NCBI RefSeq assembly: GCF_017996735.1
Contig: NZ_JAGOGJ010000014.1
Span: forward strand, 18,069-82,068
Length of the DNA: 64,000 nucleotides
DNA from: Niveispirillum sp.
Lineage (GTDB): Bacteria; Pseudomonadota; Alphaproteobacteria; Azospirillales; Azospirillaceae
Reading direction: 5' to 3'
The notes beneath the pieces were generated by a model, which did not search any database, was not told the origin of the DNA, and saw only the letters and a list, made by a program, of their open reading frames with translations. A program made the position numbers and the translations under genes. This document shows positions 17,582 to 26,165 of the stretch, one piece after another; positions within the stretch are counted from its first letter, which is position 1, and each line of letters opens with the position of its first letter.

Positions 17582-18970
17582 TTAACCGAGGCGTACTCCC
17601 TCGCGCGTCAGCCAGTCCGCCGTGTCGGCCAGCGACTTTTCGAACCGGAACAGCAGCGTCTCGATCTCTTCGGCGTTGATGATCAGGGGCGGGGAGAAGC
17701 CGATGCTGTCGCCGATGGGGCGCAGGATGGCGCCATGCTGGTGACTGAACGAAACCAGTTTGGCGCCGACGCCCAGGGCGGGGTCGAAGGGTCGTCTGGT
17801 CGCCTTGTCGGCGACCAGTTCAACCCCGCCGATCAGGCCGATGCCCCGCACCTCCCCCACCAGCGGATGGTCGCGGAAGGCGCGCAGCCCCTGTTGCAGG
17901 TGCGGCGCCAGGGCGCGGACATGGCCGATAATATCCCGCTCTTCGTAAATCTTCAGGGTTTCCAGGGCGACGGCACAGCTCACCGGGTGGCCGGAATAGG
18001 TGTAGCCATGACCGAAGGTGCCGATCTTGGCGCTTTCGGCGACGCAGGCCTGATAGATGGCGTCCGACACCAGCACGGCCGACAGCGGCAGATAGGCGGA
18101 CGTCAGCGCCTTGGCCGAGGTCAGGATATCCGGCTTCATGCCATAGGTCTGGCTGCCCCACATATTGCCGGTGCGGCCATAGCCGCAGATCACCTCGTCC
18201 GCGACCAGCAGCACGTCGTACTTTTTCAGGACGGCCTGGATCCTCTCGAAATAGGTGGCGGGCGGCAGGATGACGCCGCCGGCCCCCATCACCGGCTCGG
18301 CGAAGAAGGCGGCCACCGTGTCCGGCCCCTCGCGCAGGATCAACGCTTCCAGATTGTCGGCCAGACGGGTGGCGAAATCCACCTCGCTCTCCCCGTCCTG
18401 GGCGAACCGGTAATGGTGGGGGCAATCGGTATGCAGGATGCCCTGGATGGGCAGGTCGAAATCCCGGTGGCAATTGGGCAGGCCCGTCAGGCTGGCGGCC
18501 GCGACGGTGACGCCGTGATAGGCCTTCTGCCGCGCAATGATCTTCTTCTTCTGCGGGCGGCCCAGGGCGTTGTTATAATACCAGACCAGCTTCACCGCCG
18601 TGTCGTTCGCCTCCGATCCCGAGCAGGCGAAGAACACCTTGCTCATCGGCACGGGCGCCAGGGCGATCAGCCGTTCAGCCAGATCGATGGCCGGTTCGTG
18701 CGATTTATGGGCGAAGGCATGGTAGAAGGGCAGGGTCCGCATCTGACGGATGGCGGCATCGACCAGCCTCGGCTCATCGAAACCCAGGCTGGTACACCAG
18801 AGGCCGGCGACCCCTTCGATATACTCTTTGCCCGCCTCGTCCGTCACCGTCACGCCCTTGCCGGAGGCGATCACCAACGGCCCAACGGTTTCGTGTGCCT
18901 TCAGGTTCGTATAGGGGTGAAGGTGGTAGGCGATGTCACGGCTGCCGGCGGAATTTCCCAGATGCGTCAT
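17582..18970 (-). CDS. class III (omega) aminotransferase
   Basis: This PLP enzyme moves the terminal amino group of a diamine or omega-amino acid to a keto acid. It is 462 residues from ATG 18970. Hallmarks are WCTSLGF, the phosphate-site GSEANDTAVKL, VADEVICGYGRTG and the PLP lysine in LTSAKALTSAYLPLSA. Its length and motifs are close to the putrescine/beta-alanine/taurine:pyruvate group. It lies 64 bp downstream of the GlxA-type regulator on the same strand and may be controlled by it. Confidence 0.92.
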   Translation of the reverse strand: MTHLGNSAGSRDIAYHLHPYTNLKAHETVGPLVIASGKGVTVTDEAGKEYIEGVAGLWCTSLGFDEPRLVDAAIRQMRTLPFYHAFAHKSHEPAIDLAERLIALAPVPMSKVFFACSGSEANDTAVKLVWYYNNALGRPQKKKIIARQKAYHGVTVAAASLTGLPNCHRDFDLPIQGILHTDCPHHYRFAQDGESEVDFATRLADNLEALILREGPDTVAAFFAEPVMGAGGVILPPATYFERIQAVLKKYDVLLVADEVICGYGRTGNMWGSQTYGMKPDILTSAKALTSAYLPLSAVLVSDAIYQACVAESAKIGTFGHGYTYSGHPVSCAVALETLKIYEERDIIGHVRALAPHLQQGLRAFRDHPLVGEVRGIGLIGGVELVADKATRRPFDPALGVGAKLVSFSHQHGAILRPIGDSIGFSPPLIINAEEIETLLFRFEKSLADTADWLTREGVRLG

Positions 18971-19034
18971 GATGGTGGCGTCCTGTTGCGGGTTGCCGCC
19001 ATGGTGAAGTGCGACATGGTCCCATGGCAACCCC

Positions 19035-20030
19035 TTACCCGGCCCGCCGTGCCGCACTGGGCGGGGCATCGTGCAGGCGGCCCCAGGCGCGGCGTAACTG
19101 CCGCGTCGATCCAAAGCCTGCGCGCTCCGCCACGGCCTCCATATCCAGGCGGGAATTCTCGATCATGCGGCGGGCCAGGCCGACGCGCAGGCGATTGACA
19201 TAATCCGGCACCGTCATGCCGGCATGTTCACGGAACAGGCGGGACAGGTGGCGGGGGCTGGTATAGGCGATGTTGGCCAGGGTGGCCAACGACCAGTCGC
19301 GCGCCGGGTCATTGGCGATGGCATCCTGGACCCGGTGGATGGCCGGATGCAGATGGTTGCGCCCTTCCAGCCAGGGGGAAAGCTGCGGATCGTCACCGGT
19401 GCGGCGCATATAGACGACGAGATAGCGGGCCACCGCTGCCGCCACACCGGGACCGCAGCGCCGTGACACAAAATGCAGGGCCAGATCGATGCCCGCGGTG
19501 ATGCCGGCACTGCTCCAGCAATTGCCATCCTCCACAAACAGCCGGTTCTCCATGACCCGGCATCCGGGGGCGGCCTGCCGCAACTCGTCATAGGAGCTGT
19601 GATGCGTTGTGCAGGCCCGACCCTGCATCAGCCCGGCCCGGGCCGCGATGACCGATCCGGAGCAGATGCAGAGCAGCAGATGTTGGGGCCGCACCGTCCG
19701 GCGCAGCCAGTCGACGATCACCTGTTCCTGCACATTGTCGGCCCGCACATCCTGCCCCGGCAGCGGATCGATATTGCCGGACAGCATGATGATGGCATCC
19801 GGCGGCAACCGGTCGGGCAGGGGGGCGATATGGGACAGGATCAGGCCCACCGAACTGGCCAGTTCCGGGACCGGTCCCACGAAGTGCATGTCGAAACCCA
19901 GCCTGTCCTGTTCGACCCCGGCCCGGCGCAGCACCTCCGTCGGCCCCGCCACGTCCAGCAGCATGGCGCGCGGGGGCAGCACAACATAGACCGGGACCGT
20001 TTCCCGCACCCGACCGTCACCCGGGGGCAT
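19035..20030 (-). CDS. GlxA/CdhR-type AraC-family regulator with DJ-1/PfpI domain
   Basis: The 331-residue regulator has an N-terminal glutamine-amidotransferase-like DJ-1/PfpI domain (VYVVLPPRAMLLDVAGPTEVL, then LLLCICSGSVIAARAGLM with the nucleophile-elbow Cys). A C-terminal AraC helix-turn-helix pair follows (SPRHLSRLFREHAGMTVPDYV and MEAVAERAGFGSTRQLRRAW). Relatives control use of carnitine, choline, arginine or other amines. The ATG shares one base with the upstream isochorismatase-like stop (TGATG), so the two are coupled. Confidence 0.92.
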   Translation of the reverse strand: MPPGDGRVRETVPVYVVLPPRAMLLDVAGPTEVLRRAGVEQDRLGFDMHFVGPVPELASSVGLILSHIAPLPDRLPPDAIIMLSGNIDPLPGQDVRADNVQEQVIVDWLRRTVRPQHLLLCICSGSVIAARAGLMQGRACTTHHSSYDELRQAAPGCRVMENRLFVEDGNCWSSAGITAGIDLALHFVSRRCGPGVAAAVARYLVVYMRRTGDDPQLSPWLEGRNHLHPAIHRVQDAIANDPARDWSLATLANIAYTSPRHLSRLFREHAGMTVPDYVNRLRVGLARRMIENSRLDMEAVAERAGFGSTRQLRRAWGRLHDAPPSAARRAG

Positions 20031-20608
20031 CAGGCCGCCTCCCGGTCCGGTTTGCCATCCACGGCCCGCGCCAGGGCCTGTTCCACGCTGGCGATGGTGG
20101 CGAAACGACCGGCCAGGACCAGTTCGGTCCGCGCCCTGATCTCCTCGGCGGACCAGATCCGGCCGGCGGCATCGGTCATGGCAAAGGTCAGCGTGGCCTC
20201 CGTCACATAATCGACCTCATATCCCAGGTCACTGGCATGCCGCGTCGTCGTCTCACAACATTGTTCGGTGCGGATGCCGCAGATGATGATGCGGCGAATG
20301 CCCCGCGCCACCAGCCAGACATCCAGGCCGCTGCCGACCAGGGCGCTGTGCCGCGTCTTCTCGAAAATCGCGTCGGGAGTGACCCGGACCGGTGACAGGG
20401 GCTTCACATGACCCGAAGCCTTGGAAAACGGCCCCTCCGGATCGACATGGAAAATCTGGGCGATGGGCAGGCCCACCCGCCGCGCCCCGTCGATCAGGCG
20501 CTGGATGCGGGCAAAGAAGGGTTCCGCCTCGTCCTCCCGCCAATAGGGACGCTGACGGAAACTTTCCTGGACATCGATGACCAGCAGGGCGGTATCATGG
20601 ACGGACAT
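20030..20608 (-). CDS. isochorismatase-like cysteine hydrolase
   Basis: The 192-residue cytoplasmic hydrolase is read from ATG 20608 (MSVHDTALLVIDVQESF). Catalytic Asp is in LLVIDVQ and catalytic Cys in IICGIRTEQCCETT, as in nicotinamidase/isochorismatase-fold enzymes. It is the first gene of a minus-strand unit with a GlxA-type regulator and an omega-aminotransferase, suggesting a role in breaking down an amide or amine. The exact substrate is unknown. Confidence 0.9.
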   Translation of the reverse strand: MSVHDTALLVIDVQESFRQRPYWREDEAEPFFARIQRLIDGARRVGLPIAQIFHVDPEGPFSKASGHVKPLSPVRVTPDAIFEKTRHSALVGSGLDVWLVARGIRRIIICGIRTEQCCETTTRHASDLGYEVDYVTEATLTFAMTDAAGRIWSAEEIRARTELVLAGRFATIASVEQALARAVDGKPDREAA

Positions 20609-20934
20609 TTCATGCTCCGGTTCCGGTTGCGGTGACCGCCACGATAGAAGGCCGTTATCATATCCGAAAGGCACGCTCAGGACCAGGAGCGGACAGAAAA
20701 AGACAGGGATGAGCAGCGCCCGGCGGGCTGCCTTGCTTCTCTGTCTGCCGGGCAAAAGCACGGCTTTGCGTCGAATTATACGGAATTCCTTCCTGTGACC
20801 CCGCAAATCCATGGAAAGCGCTGAATCGGCTTGGTATCATTCCGGTTCGACAGCGATGCTGGAATCCCCTGGGTCTGCCCATGGGGGCTCTTTGTATGCG
20901 CGGGTCGGTTCTGGGGTGGGACAGGGTGACGTCG
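20609..20934. other. intergenic spacer before the flagellar operon
   Basis: These 326 bases separate the divergent isochorismatase-like gene and fliL. Open frames here lack coding character or are upstream extensions of the neighbours. I see no strong terminator, repeat or recognised operator; promoters for both divergent units are expected here. Confidence 0.5.
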
Positions 20935-21471
20935 ATGGAGACCGATGGCGGCGGGTCAACCGATGCCGAATTGCCGCGCAAGAAGCTGAGCGGCAAGAAA
21001 ATCGTCCTGTTCATCGTGCTGCCCGTTGTGCTGATCGTGGCGGGTGCCGCTGCGGCTTTCTTCACCGGCGCGCTTGACGGCCTTCTGGGCAAGAAGCACG
21101 AGGGTGAAGGTGAGCATGTGGAGGAGGAGCACAAGGAACCGGACCTGCCGCCCTACAAGGGGCCGCCGGTCTATGCCGACATCCCCGACATGCTGGTCAA
21201 CCTGAACACGGGCGAGCGTCGGGCAACGCTGTTGAAATTGGGTATTTCGGTGGAACTGAACCGGCCGGAGGAAAAGGCCACCGTCGAACTTGCCATGCCG
21301 CGCATCACCGATGCGTTCCAGGTTTATCTGCGCGAATTGAAGGTGGATGATCTGCGCGGATCGGCGGGCATGTACAGGTTGCGGGAGGAGCTGCAGCTTC
21401 GGGTGAACACGGCGGTCGCCCCGATCAAGGTGAAGGACGTGTTGATCAAGGAATTCCTGGTCCAGCAATGA
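20935..21471 (+). CDS. fliL: flagellar basal body-associated protein FliL
   Basis: FliL is a single-pass inner-membrane protein around the stator that supports motor torque. The 178 residues from ATG 20935 show a short cytoplasmic head, one transmembrane helix (KKIVLFIVLPVVLIVAGAAA), an acidic linker and a periplasmic domain with PDMLVNLNTGERRATLLKLGISVEL. An upstream in-frame ATG at 20881 would give an atypical leader. It is the first gene of the flagellar run, with fliM 16 bp downstream. Confidence 0.93.
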   Translation: METDGGGSTDAELPRKKLSGKKIVLFIVLPVVLIVAGAAAAFFTGALDGLLGKKHEGEGEHVEEEHKEPDLPPYKGPPVYADIPDMLVNLNTGERRATLLKLGISVELNRPEEKATVELAMPRITDAFQVYLRELKVDDLRGSAGMYRLREELQLRVNTAVAPIKVKDVLIKEFLVQQ

Positions 21472-21487
21472 TGCAAGGGGAAGCGTG

Positions 21488-22567
21488 ATGGCCGGGCCCG
21501 AGGAGCTGAGTGAAGAAGAACGTATGGCGGCCGAATGGGCCGCCATGGCGGACGAAGGGGCTGGCGACGCCTTTGGCGACATGGGCGGCGGCGGTGGGGC
21601 CACGCGCGTCCTGAACCAGGACGAAATCGACAGTCTGCTGGGCTTTGACAAGGATGGCGCCGGCGACGGCGACAATACCGGCGTCATGGCGCTGGTGAAT
21701 TCCGCGCTGGTCAATTACGAACGCCTGCCCATGCTGGAGGTGGTGTTCGACCGCCTCGTGCGCATGATGTCGACGAGCCTGCGCAATTTTACGTCCGACA
21801 ACGTCGAAGTCTCGCTGGACCAGATCAGCTCTGTGCGTTTCGGCGATTACCTGAACTCCATCCCGCTGCCCGCCATGCTGGCCGTTTTCAAGGCTGAGGA
21901 ATGGGACAATTACGGCCTGATGGTCATCGATTCGGCCCTGATCTATTCCATCGTGGACGTGTTGCTGGGCGGGCGACGCGGCACGGCGGCCATGCGTATC
22001 GAAGGCCGCCCCTATACGACCATCGAACGCAATCTGGTCGAACGCATGGTGCATGTAGTCCTGTCGGACCTGTCGGCCGCGTTTGACCCGCTGTCGCCCG
22101 TGACCTTCCGCTTCGACCGTCTGGAAACCAATCCGCGTTTCGCCACCATCGCCCGGCAGGCCAATGCCGCCGTTCTGGTGAAGCTGCGTATCGACATGGA
22201 AGATCGCGGCGGGCGCCTGGAACTGCTGATCCCCTATGCCACCCTGGAACCCGTGCGCGAGCTGCTGTTGCAGATGTTCATGGGTGAAAAGTTCGGTCGC
22301 GACAGTATCTGGGAAACCCACCTGGCATCGGAACTGTGGCAGACCGACGTGCATCTGTCGGCCGTGCTGGACGAGATTGTCCTGCCCTTGAGCGAAGTGA
22401 TGGCCTGGCGCGTCGGTAGCCGCGTGCTGCTGAACGTGGCCCCCGACGAAACGATCGAACTGCGCTGCGGTGATGTGCCCATGTTCCTGGGCCGGATGGG
22501 CCGCAAGGGTGGTAACATCGCGGTCCGTATCGACAAGGAAGCCCCCAAACCGGAGACGCAGCCATGA
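21488..22567 (+). CDS. fliM: flagellar motor switch protein FliM
   Basis: FliM forms the C-ring and binds phospho-CheY to set rotation direction. It is 359 residues from ATG 21488 (ribosome site AAGGGGAAG). The CheY-binding motif VLNQDEIDSLLGF lies about 40 residues in, after an acidic, Gly-rich N-terminal extension longer than usual. The middle CheC-like domain and the C-terminal SpoA domain (VLLNVAPDETIELRCGDVPMFLGRMG) are intact. It overlaps the next gene by 4 bp. Confidence 0.95.
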   Translation: MAGPEELSEEERMAAEWAAMADEGAGDAFGDMGGGGGATRVLNQDEIDSLLGFDKDGAGDGDNTGVMALVNSALVNYERLPMLEVVFDRLVRMMSTSLRNFTSDNVEVSLDQISSVRFGDYLNSIPLPAMLAVFKAEEWDNYGLMVIDSALIYSIVDVLLGGRRGTAAMRIEGRPYTTIERNLVERMVHVVLSDLSAAFDPLSPVTFRFDRLETNPRFATIARQANAAVLVKLRIDMEDRGGRLELLIPYATLEPVRELLLQMFMGEKFGRDSIWETHLASELWQTDVHLSAVLDEIVLPLSEVMAWRVGSRVLLNVAPDETIELRCGDVPMFLGRMGRKGGNIAVRIDKEAPKPETQP

Positions 22568-23103
22568 TCGCCTCCATCCTGTCCCTGTTGCTGGACGTGG
22601 CCATCGTCGGCCTTCTGGTGGCCACGATCATCTATGCCCTGCGTCTGAACCGGCAATTGTCGGCCGTGAAGGAAAGCCGCGCGGAACTGGAGGAACTGGT
22701 CAGGGGCTTCGCCGAAGCCACGGCCCAGGCCGACAGTTCCGTGAAGGGCATGCGCAAGACGGCGCAGGAATCCGGTGAAAACCTCTCCGCCCTGATCAAC
22801 CGCGCCCAGACCTTGAAAGAGGAGATGGAGTTGATCGTGCAGGCGGCTGACGGGCTGGCCAACCGTCTGGAGGCCGCTTCCGGCAAGGCGCGGGCCGCTG
22901 TGATGAACGCGGCACCGCCCGCGTCGTCGATGGCGCCGTCGCCCATGGCCAGTCGCCCCCAGGCTGCGCCTGCCGCGCCGGCACCTCGTCCGGCAGCGGC
23001 ACAGCCCCAGCCGACCCAGGGCGCGCCGACCCCGGCCGGGGCAGAGCCGCGGTCCAGGGCTGAGAAGGAACTGTTGCAGGCGCTGGAGAATCTGCGGCAA
23101 TGA
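22564..23103 (+). CDS. DUF6468-like membrane-anchored flagellar-operon protein
   Basis: The 179-residue protein has one N-terminal transmembrane helix (LDVAIVGLLVATIIYALRLN), a helical region with coiled-coil character (about residues 30-110) and an Ala/Pro-rich linker. It ends in a short conserved-looking tail (RAEKELLQALENLRQ). It resembles the DUF6468 proteins of Rhodospirillales flagellar clusters; I recall this family by context and am not certain. ATGA overlaps with fliM and the MotE-like gene indicate a motility role. Confidence 0.7.
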   Translation: MIASILSLLLDVAIVGLLVATIIYALRLNRQLSAVKESRAELEELVRGFAEATAQADSSVKGMRKTAQESGENLSALINRAQTLKEEMELIVQAADGLANRLEAASGKARAAVMNAAPPASSMAPSPMASRPQAAPAAPAPRPAAAQPQPTQGAPTPAGAEPRSRAEKELLQALENLRQ

Positions 23104-24050
23104 CCGACACGCCCAGCCCGCCCGCCGCGAAGCCGGCGGCCAAACCCGCAGCAGGGGCCAAGCCGGCGGCCAGACCGGCGGCCAAGCCCGGTACACGTCC
23201 GGCTGCGCGCAAGGCCCCGGTCAAGGCAGCCAAGCCGCGCCGCGCCCTGATACGGCCCGGCCTGCTGCCGGCCACCATCTTTGTGGCGACGCTGGTTCTG
23301 GGCTTCAAGGTCGGCGACATCTGGCTGACCGTGACCACCGGCAAGGGTCTGTCGCTCATCCCCGCCTCTGTGGCGGAGGAAACGGTGCCGCAGGGACTTC
23401 CCGATGTGAAGCCGGCGGCGGCCGTCGCCGTGCCCGGCGCCCCGGCTTCGACGGGTCTGGCATCCATACCCGCGCCGATACAGGTGGCAGAGGCGGCGTC
23501 GGAACAGCAGCCGGCCACGCCGCAACACCCGCCCGCTGCCGGTGGTGAGCATGCTCCGGCCCCGGCCGCCGAGCATGGCGCCCCCCCCGCCGATGCGTCC
23601 AGCCCGGCACCGTCCGGCACGCCCGGCCAGGGCTTCACCCCGACCGAGGTGGAGCTTCTTCAGCGCCTGCAGGAACGGCGGGAGCAATTGGACAGCCGCG
23701 CGCGCGAGCTTGATCAGCGCGAGGCGATGCTGACGGCGGCAGAGACGCGATTCGACCAGAAAATTACCGAGTTGCAGAATCTGAAGAAGGAAATCCAGGG
23801 GCTGCTGACCCAGGCGAATGCCGAACAGCAGGCCCAGTTGGACAGTCTTGTGAAGATTTACGAGACGATGAAGCCCGCCGACGCTGCTAAAATTTTCAAC
23901 AATCTGGATAATATTGTGCTGCTGAACGTGATCAGCCGGATGAAGGAAGCCAAGGTCGCTCCGGTTTTCGCCGCCATGGACGAAAAACGGGCGCAGGAGG
24001 TCACCATACTTCTGGCTGCACGGAAGAGGCTGCCCACCGTGCCTGAATGA
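23100..24050 (+). CDS. MotE-like protein with MgtE-N-type domain
   Basis: The 316-residue protein starts with an Ala/Lys/Pro-rich cytoplasmic tail and one transmembrane segment (about residues 55-80). A Pro-rich linker, a long coiled coil (QERREQLDSRARELDQREAML) and a C-terminal MgtE-N-like helical domain follow (YETMKPADAAKIFNNLDNIVLLNVISRMKE). This layout is that of MotE, known in Sinorhizobium as a periplasmic chaperone for the motor protein MotC. No MotC is encoded here, so the client could be one of the MotB-like proteins downstream. Confidence 0.75.
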   Translation: MTDTPSPPAAKPAAKPAAGAKPAARPAAKPGTRPAARKAPVKAAKPRRALIRPGLLPATIFVATLVLGFKVGDIWLTVTTGKGLSLIPASVAEETVPQGLPDVKPAAAVAVPGAPASTGLASIPAPIQVAEAASEQQPATPQHPPAAGGEHAPAPAAEHGAPPADASSPAPSGTPGQGFTPTEVELLQRLQERREQLDSRARELDQREAMLTAAETRFDQKITELQNLKKEIQGLLTQANAEQQAQLDSLVKIYETMKPADAAKIFNNLDNIVLLNVISRMKEAKVAPVFAAMDEKRAQEVTILLAARKRLPTVPE

Positions 24051-24132
24051 TTGTATGAAGGCCCGGGGGAGCCTGTCCCCCGTCCCCGGCGCCATGCCGG
24101 CCCCGAAGTCATCGCGCTCCGAAGGTGTTCTG

Positions 24133-24783
24133 ATGTTCCGCACCGCCACTGCCGCCGATCCCGTTCTCCAGGACCGGCTGGACAATGCCCGCGCCGAGGC
24201 GCGCCAGCCGCTTTCGCGTGAAGAGGTGGCGACCATCGTCGCGTCGGTCCTGTCCTCCATGGGCGGTGACATGGGCCAGCATGACCTGCATGTCTATGCA
24301 GAGCTGGAAGGACTGGCCCGGTTCATCAATAACGCCAAGAAAGAAATCGCCAGCATTCAGCCGGCCGATATCCATTCTGAACATATCCCGCTGGCCACCG
24401 ACGAACTGGATGCGGTCGTCGGCGCGACGGAGGATGCCACCAACCGGATCATGGACGCCTGCGATCAGATGATGGCACTGGCCGGTGACGTGCCGGCGGA
24501 CGTGTCCAACAAGCTGATGGACATCACCACCGGCATCTATGAGGCGTGCAATTTCCAGGACATTACCGGCCAGCGCATCACCAAGGTGGTGCGCGCCCTG
24601 AAACATATCGAACAGAAGGTGGAGGCCCTGCTGGTCGCCCTGGGCGAGGAGGTGCAGCGCCGCCATCCCGCCATGGAAGCGGCCGCGCCCGCCGACACCC
24701 CGTCCGACACCAAGCTGTTGAACGGCCCCGCGATGCCCGGTGTGGGCATCGATCAGGCCTTCATCGACAGCCTGTTTGATTGA
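24133..24783 (+). CDS. cheZ: CheY-P phosphatase CheZ
   Basis: CheZ dephosphorylates CheY-P to end the chemotaxis signal. The 216-residue protein is read from ATG 24133 with GAAGGTG upstream. A long helical hairpin ends in the diagnostic YEACNFQDITGQRI. Its Asp143 and Gln147 correspond to the catalytic D143 and Q147 of E. coli CheZ. The extreme C terminus (GIDQAFIDSLFD) matches the CheY-docking tail. Most alphaproteobacteria use other CheY-P sinks, so its presence is a useful lineage marker. Confidence 0.88.
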   Translation: MFRTATAADPVLQDRLDNARAEARQPLSREEVATIVASVLSSMGGDMGQHDLHVYAELEGLARFINNAKKEIASIQPADIHSEHIPLATDELDAVVGATEDATNRIMDACDQMMALAGDVPADVSNKLMDITTGIYEACNFQDITGQRITKVVRALKHIEQKVEALLVALGEEVQRRHPAMEAAAPADTPSDTKLLNGPAMPGVGIDQAFIDSLFD

Positions 24784-24789
24784 GGTTGA

Positions 24790-25473
24790 ATGCCCGAGAC
24801 GCACACACCCGGCAGCACCGATCCTGACATGGCGGTTCCCCTGCGGTTCGGCGCGTCCGGCGGCCGTCAAGAGGGCGGGGATGGGGCGACCTTGCTCTAT
24901 CTCGGCGTGTTCATCCTGCTTCTGGCCTTTTTCATCCTGTTAAATTCCATCTCGCATTTCCATGACGAGAAGGTGGGCGCCGTCATCCGCAGCGTCGATC
25001 AGGCCTTCTCGACCCAGGCGCTGCTAAGCGGCGCGCCCGGCGACCGGCAGCAGGCCCGGCGCGAGGCGGCGCGTGCCGTCCAGGATCTGGGCGACCTGAT
25101 CCGTGCCGAACTGCCGCTGGCCAAGGTGGAGGCGGGGACACAGACGGGGACCCTGATCGTGGCCCTGCCCGTCGCCAACCTGTTCCTTGCCGATGGCAGT
25201 GCGGTCCGGCCCAGCCATCAGGCGCTGATGGACCGCATGGCCCGCACGCTGGAACCGCGCCGGCATGGCGTATCCGTGCGGGCGGAATTCCTGTTCGCCA
25301 CCAAGGGTGGGGCCGACAATGCCGCGCTGGTGGCACGCGCGGGCGTGCTGGCCCGTGCCATGACGGGGTTGGGGGCCGATCCCGCCGCCCTGTCGGTCGG
25401 GCTGGAAACGGGGGCAGAGGCCGGGCAGGTGCGGTTGCTGTTCTCCGTCCCGGTGGGGGAGGGTGTGCAATGA
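24790..25473 (+). CDS. MotB-like protein lacking the plug aspartate
   Basis: The 227-residue protein has a single N-terminal transmembrane helix (about residues 34-54: LYLGVFILLLAFFILLNSI) shaped like the MotB proton-channel helix, then a periplasmic domain resembling a shortened OmpA/MotB domain. Aligning on LLLAFF puts Gly at the place of the proton-binding Asp of MotB, so it is unlikely to conduct ions itself. It overlaps the next, Asp-containing MotB-like gene by 4 bp, suggesting a stator or accessory pair. Confidence 0.65.
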   Translation: MPETHTPGSTDPDMAVPLRFGASGGRQEGGDGATLLYLGVFILLLAFFILLNSISHFHDEKVGAVIRSVDQAFSTQALLSGAPGDRQQARREAARAVQDLGDLIRAELPLAKVEAGTQTGTLIVALPVANLFLADGSAVRPSHQALMDRMARTLEPRRHGVSVRAEFLFATKGGADNAALVARAGVLARAMTGLGADPAALSVGLETGAEAGQVRLLFSVPVGEGVQ

Positions 25474-26165
25474 CGCCGACCCGTCCGCCGTCCCCGTTCA
25501 GCTTTGCGTCGCCCGCCTCCCCGTCGGGCAAGGCCTGGCTGGTCACCTTTTCCGATCTGATCTGCCTGTTGCTGACCTTCTTTGTCATGCTTTATGCCAT
25601 GTCGGAACCCGATCCCGCCCGTTACAAGGCGCTGGCGGCCGGCGTTCCGGGGGCTGATCCCGCGCAGGTGGGGGAACAGCGGCCCGAAGCGGCCTTTTCC
25701 GCCGCCAGCCTGGATCGCGGCAAGGCCATCGAACTGGGCTATCTGGGCCGTGTCTTCGAAAGCCAGATGGCGGCCAACCCGGAACTGGCCGCCATGCGCA
25801 TTGCCCGCATCGATGGCACCCTGGTCCTGTCCATGCCGTCGGATCTGCTGTTCGCACCGGGTGACGCGGCGCTGTCCGGCGGGGGGCGGCGCATCCTGTT
25901 CCTGATGGGCGGTGTGGCCGCCAATATTGGCAATGCCCTGGATGTGGTCGGCCATGCCGATGCGTCGCCGTCCGGTCCACGCTGGACCAGCAATTGGGAA
26001 TTGTCGCTGGCGCGGGCCCAGACCGTGGCCGACGCCCTGCGGCAGGCCGGGTATCTGCGCGACATCACCATCCGTGGCCATGGTGACGGACAGGCGGGCG
26101 GTCAGGTCCGTGCCGAGGCACGGCGTGTCGATCTGGTGGTCCGCGAACATGGGGGCGCGTCATGA
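25470..26165 (+). CDS. MotB-like flagellar motor protein
   Basis: The 231-residue protein carries the MotB plug sequence WLVTFSDLICLLLTFFVMLYAMSEP, with Asp29 at the proton-binding position (E. coli MotB D32). Its OmpA-like peptidoglycan-binding domain includes VVGHADASP, then LSLARAQTVADALRQAG. No motA is present in the operon, so a MotA partner would have to be encoded elsewhere. It is coupled on both sides by 4-bp overlaps. Confidence 0.85.
   Translation: MTPTRPPSPFSFASPASPSGKAWLVTFSDLICLLLTFFVMLYAMSEPDPARYKALAAGVPGADPAQVGEQRPEAAFSAASLDRGKAIELGYLGRVFESQMAANPELAAMRIARIDGTLVLSMPSDLLFAPGDAALSGGGRRILFLMGGVAANIGNALDVVGHADASPSGPRWTSNWELSLARAQTVADALRQAGYLRDITIRGHGDGQAGGQVRAEARRVDLVVREHGGAS

Noticed and set aside
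17360..19198. 612-codon plus-strand frame opposite the aminotransferase
   Set aside because: Composition is shadow-like and it overlaps the molybdenum enzyme and aminotransferase, both with full family motifs.
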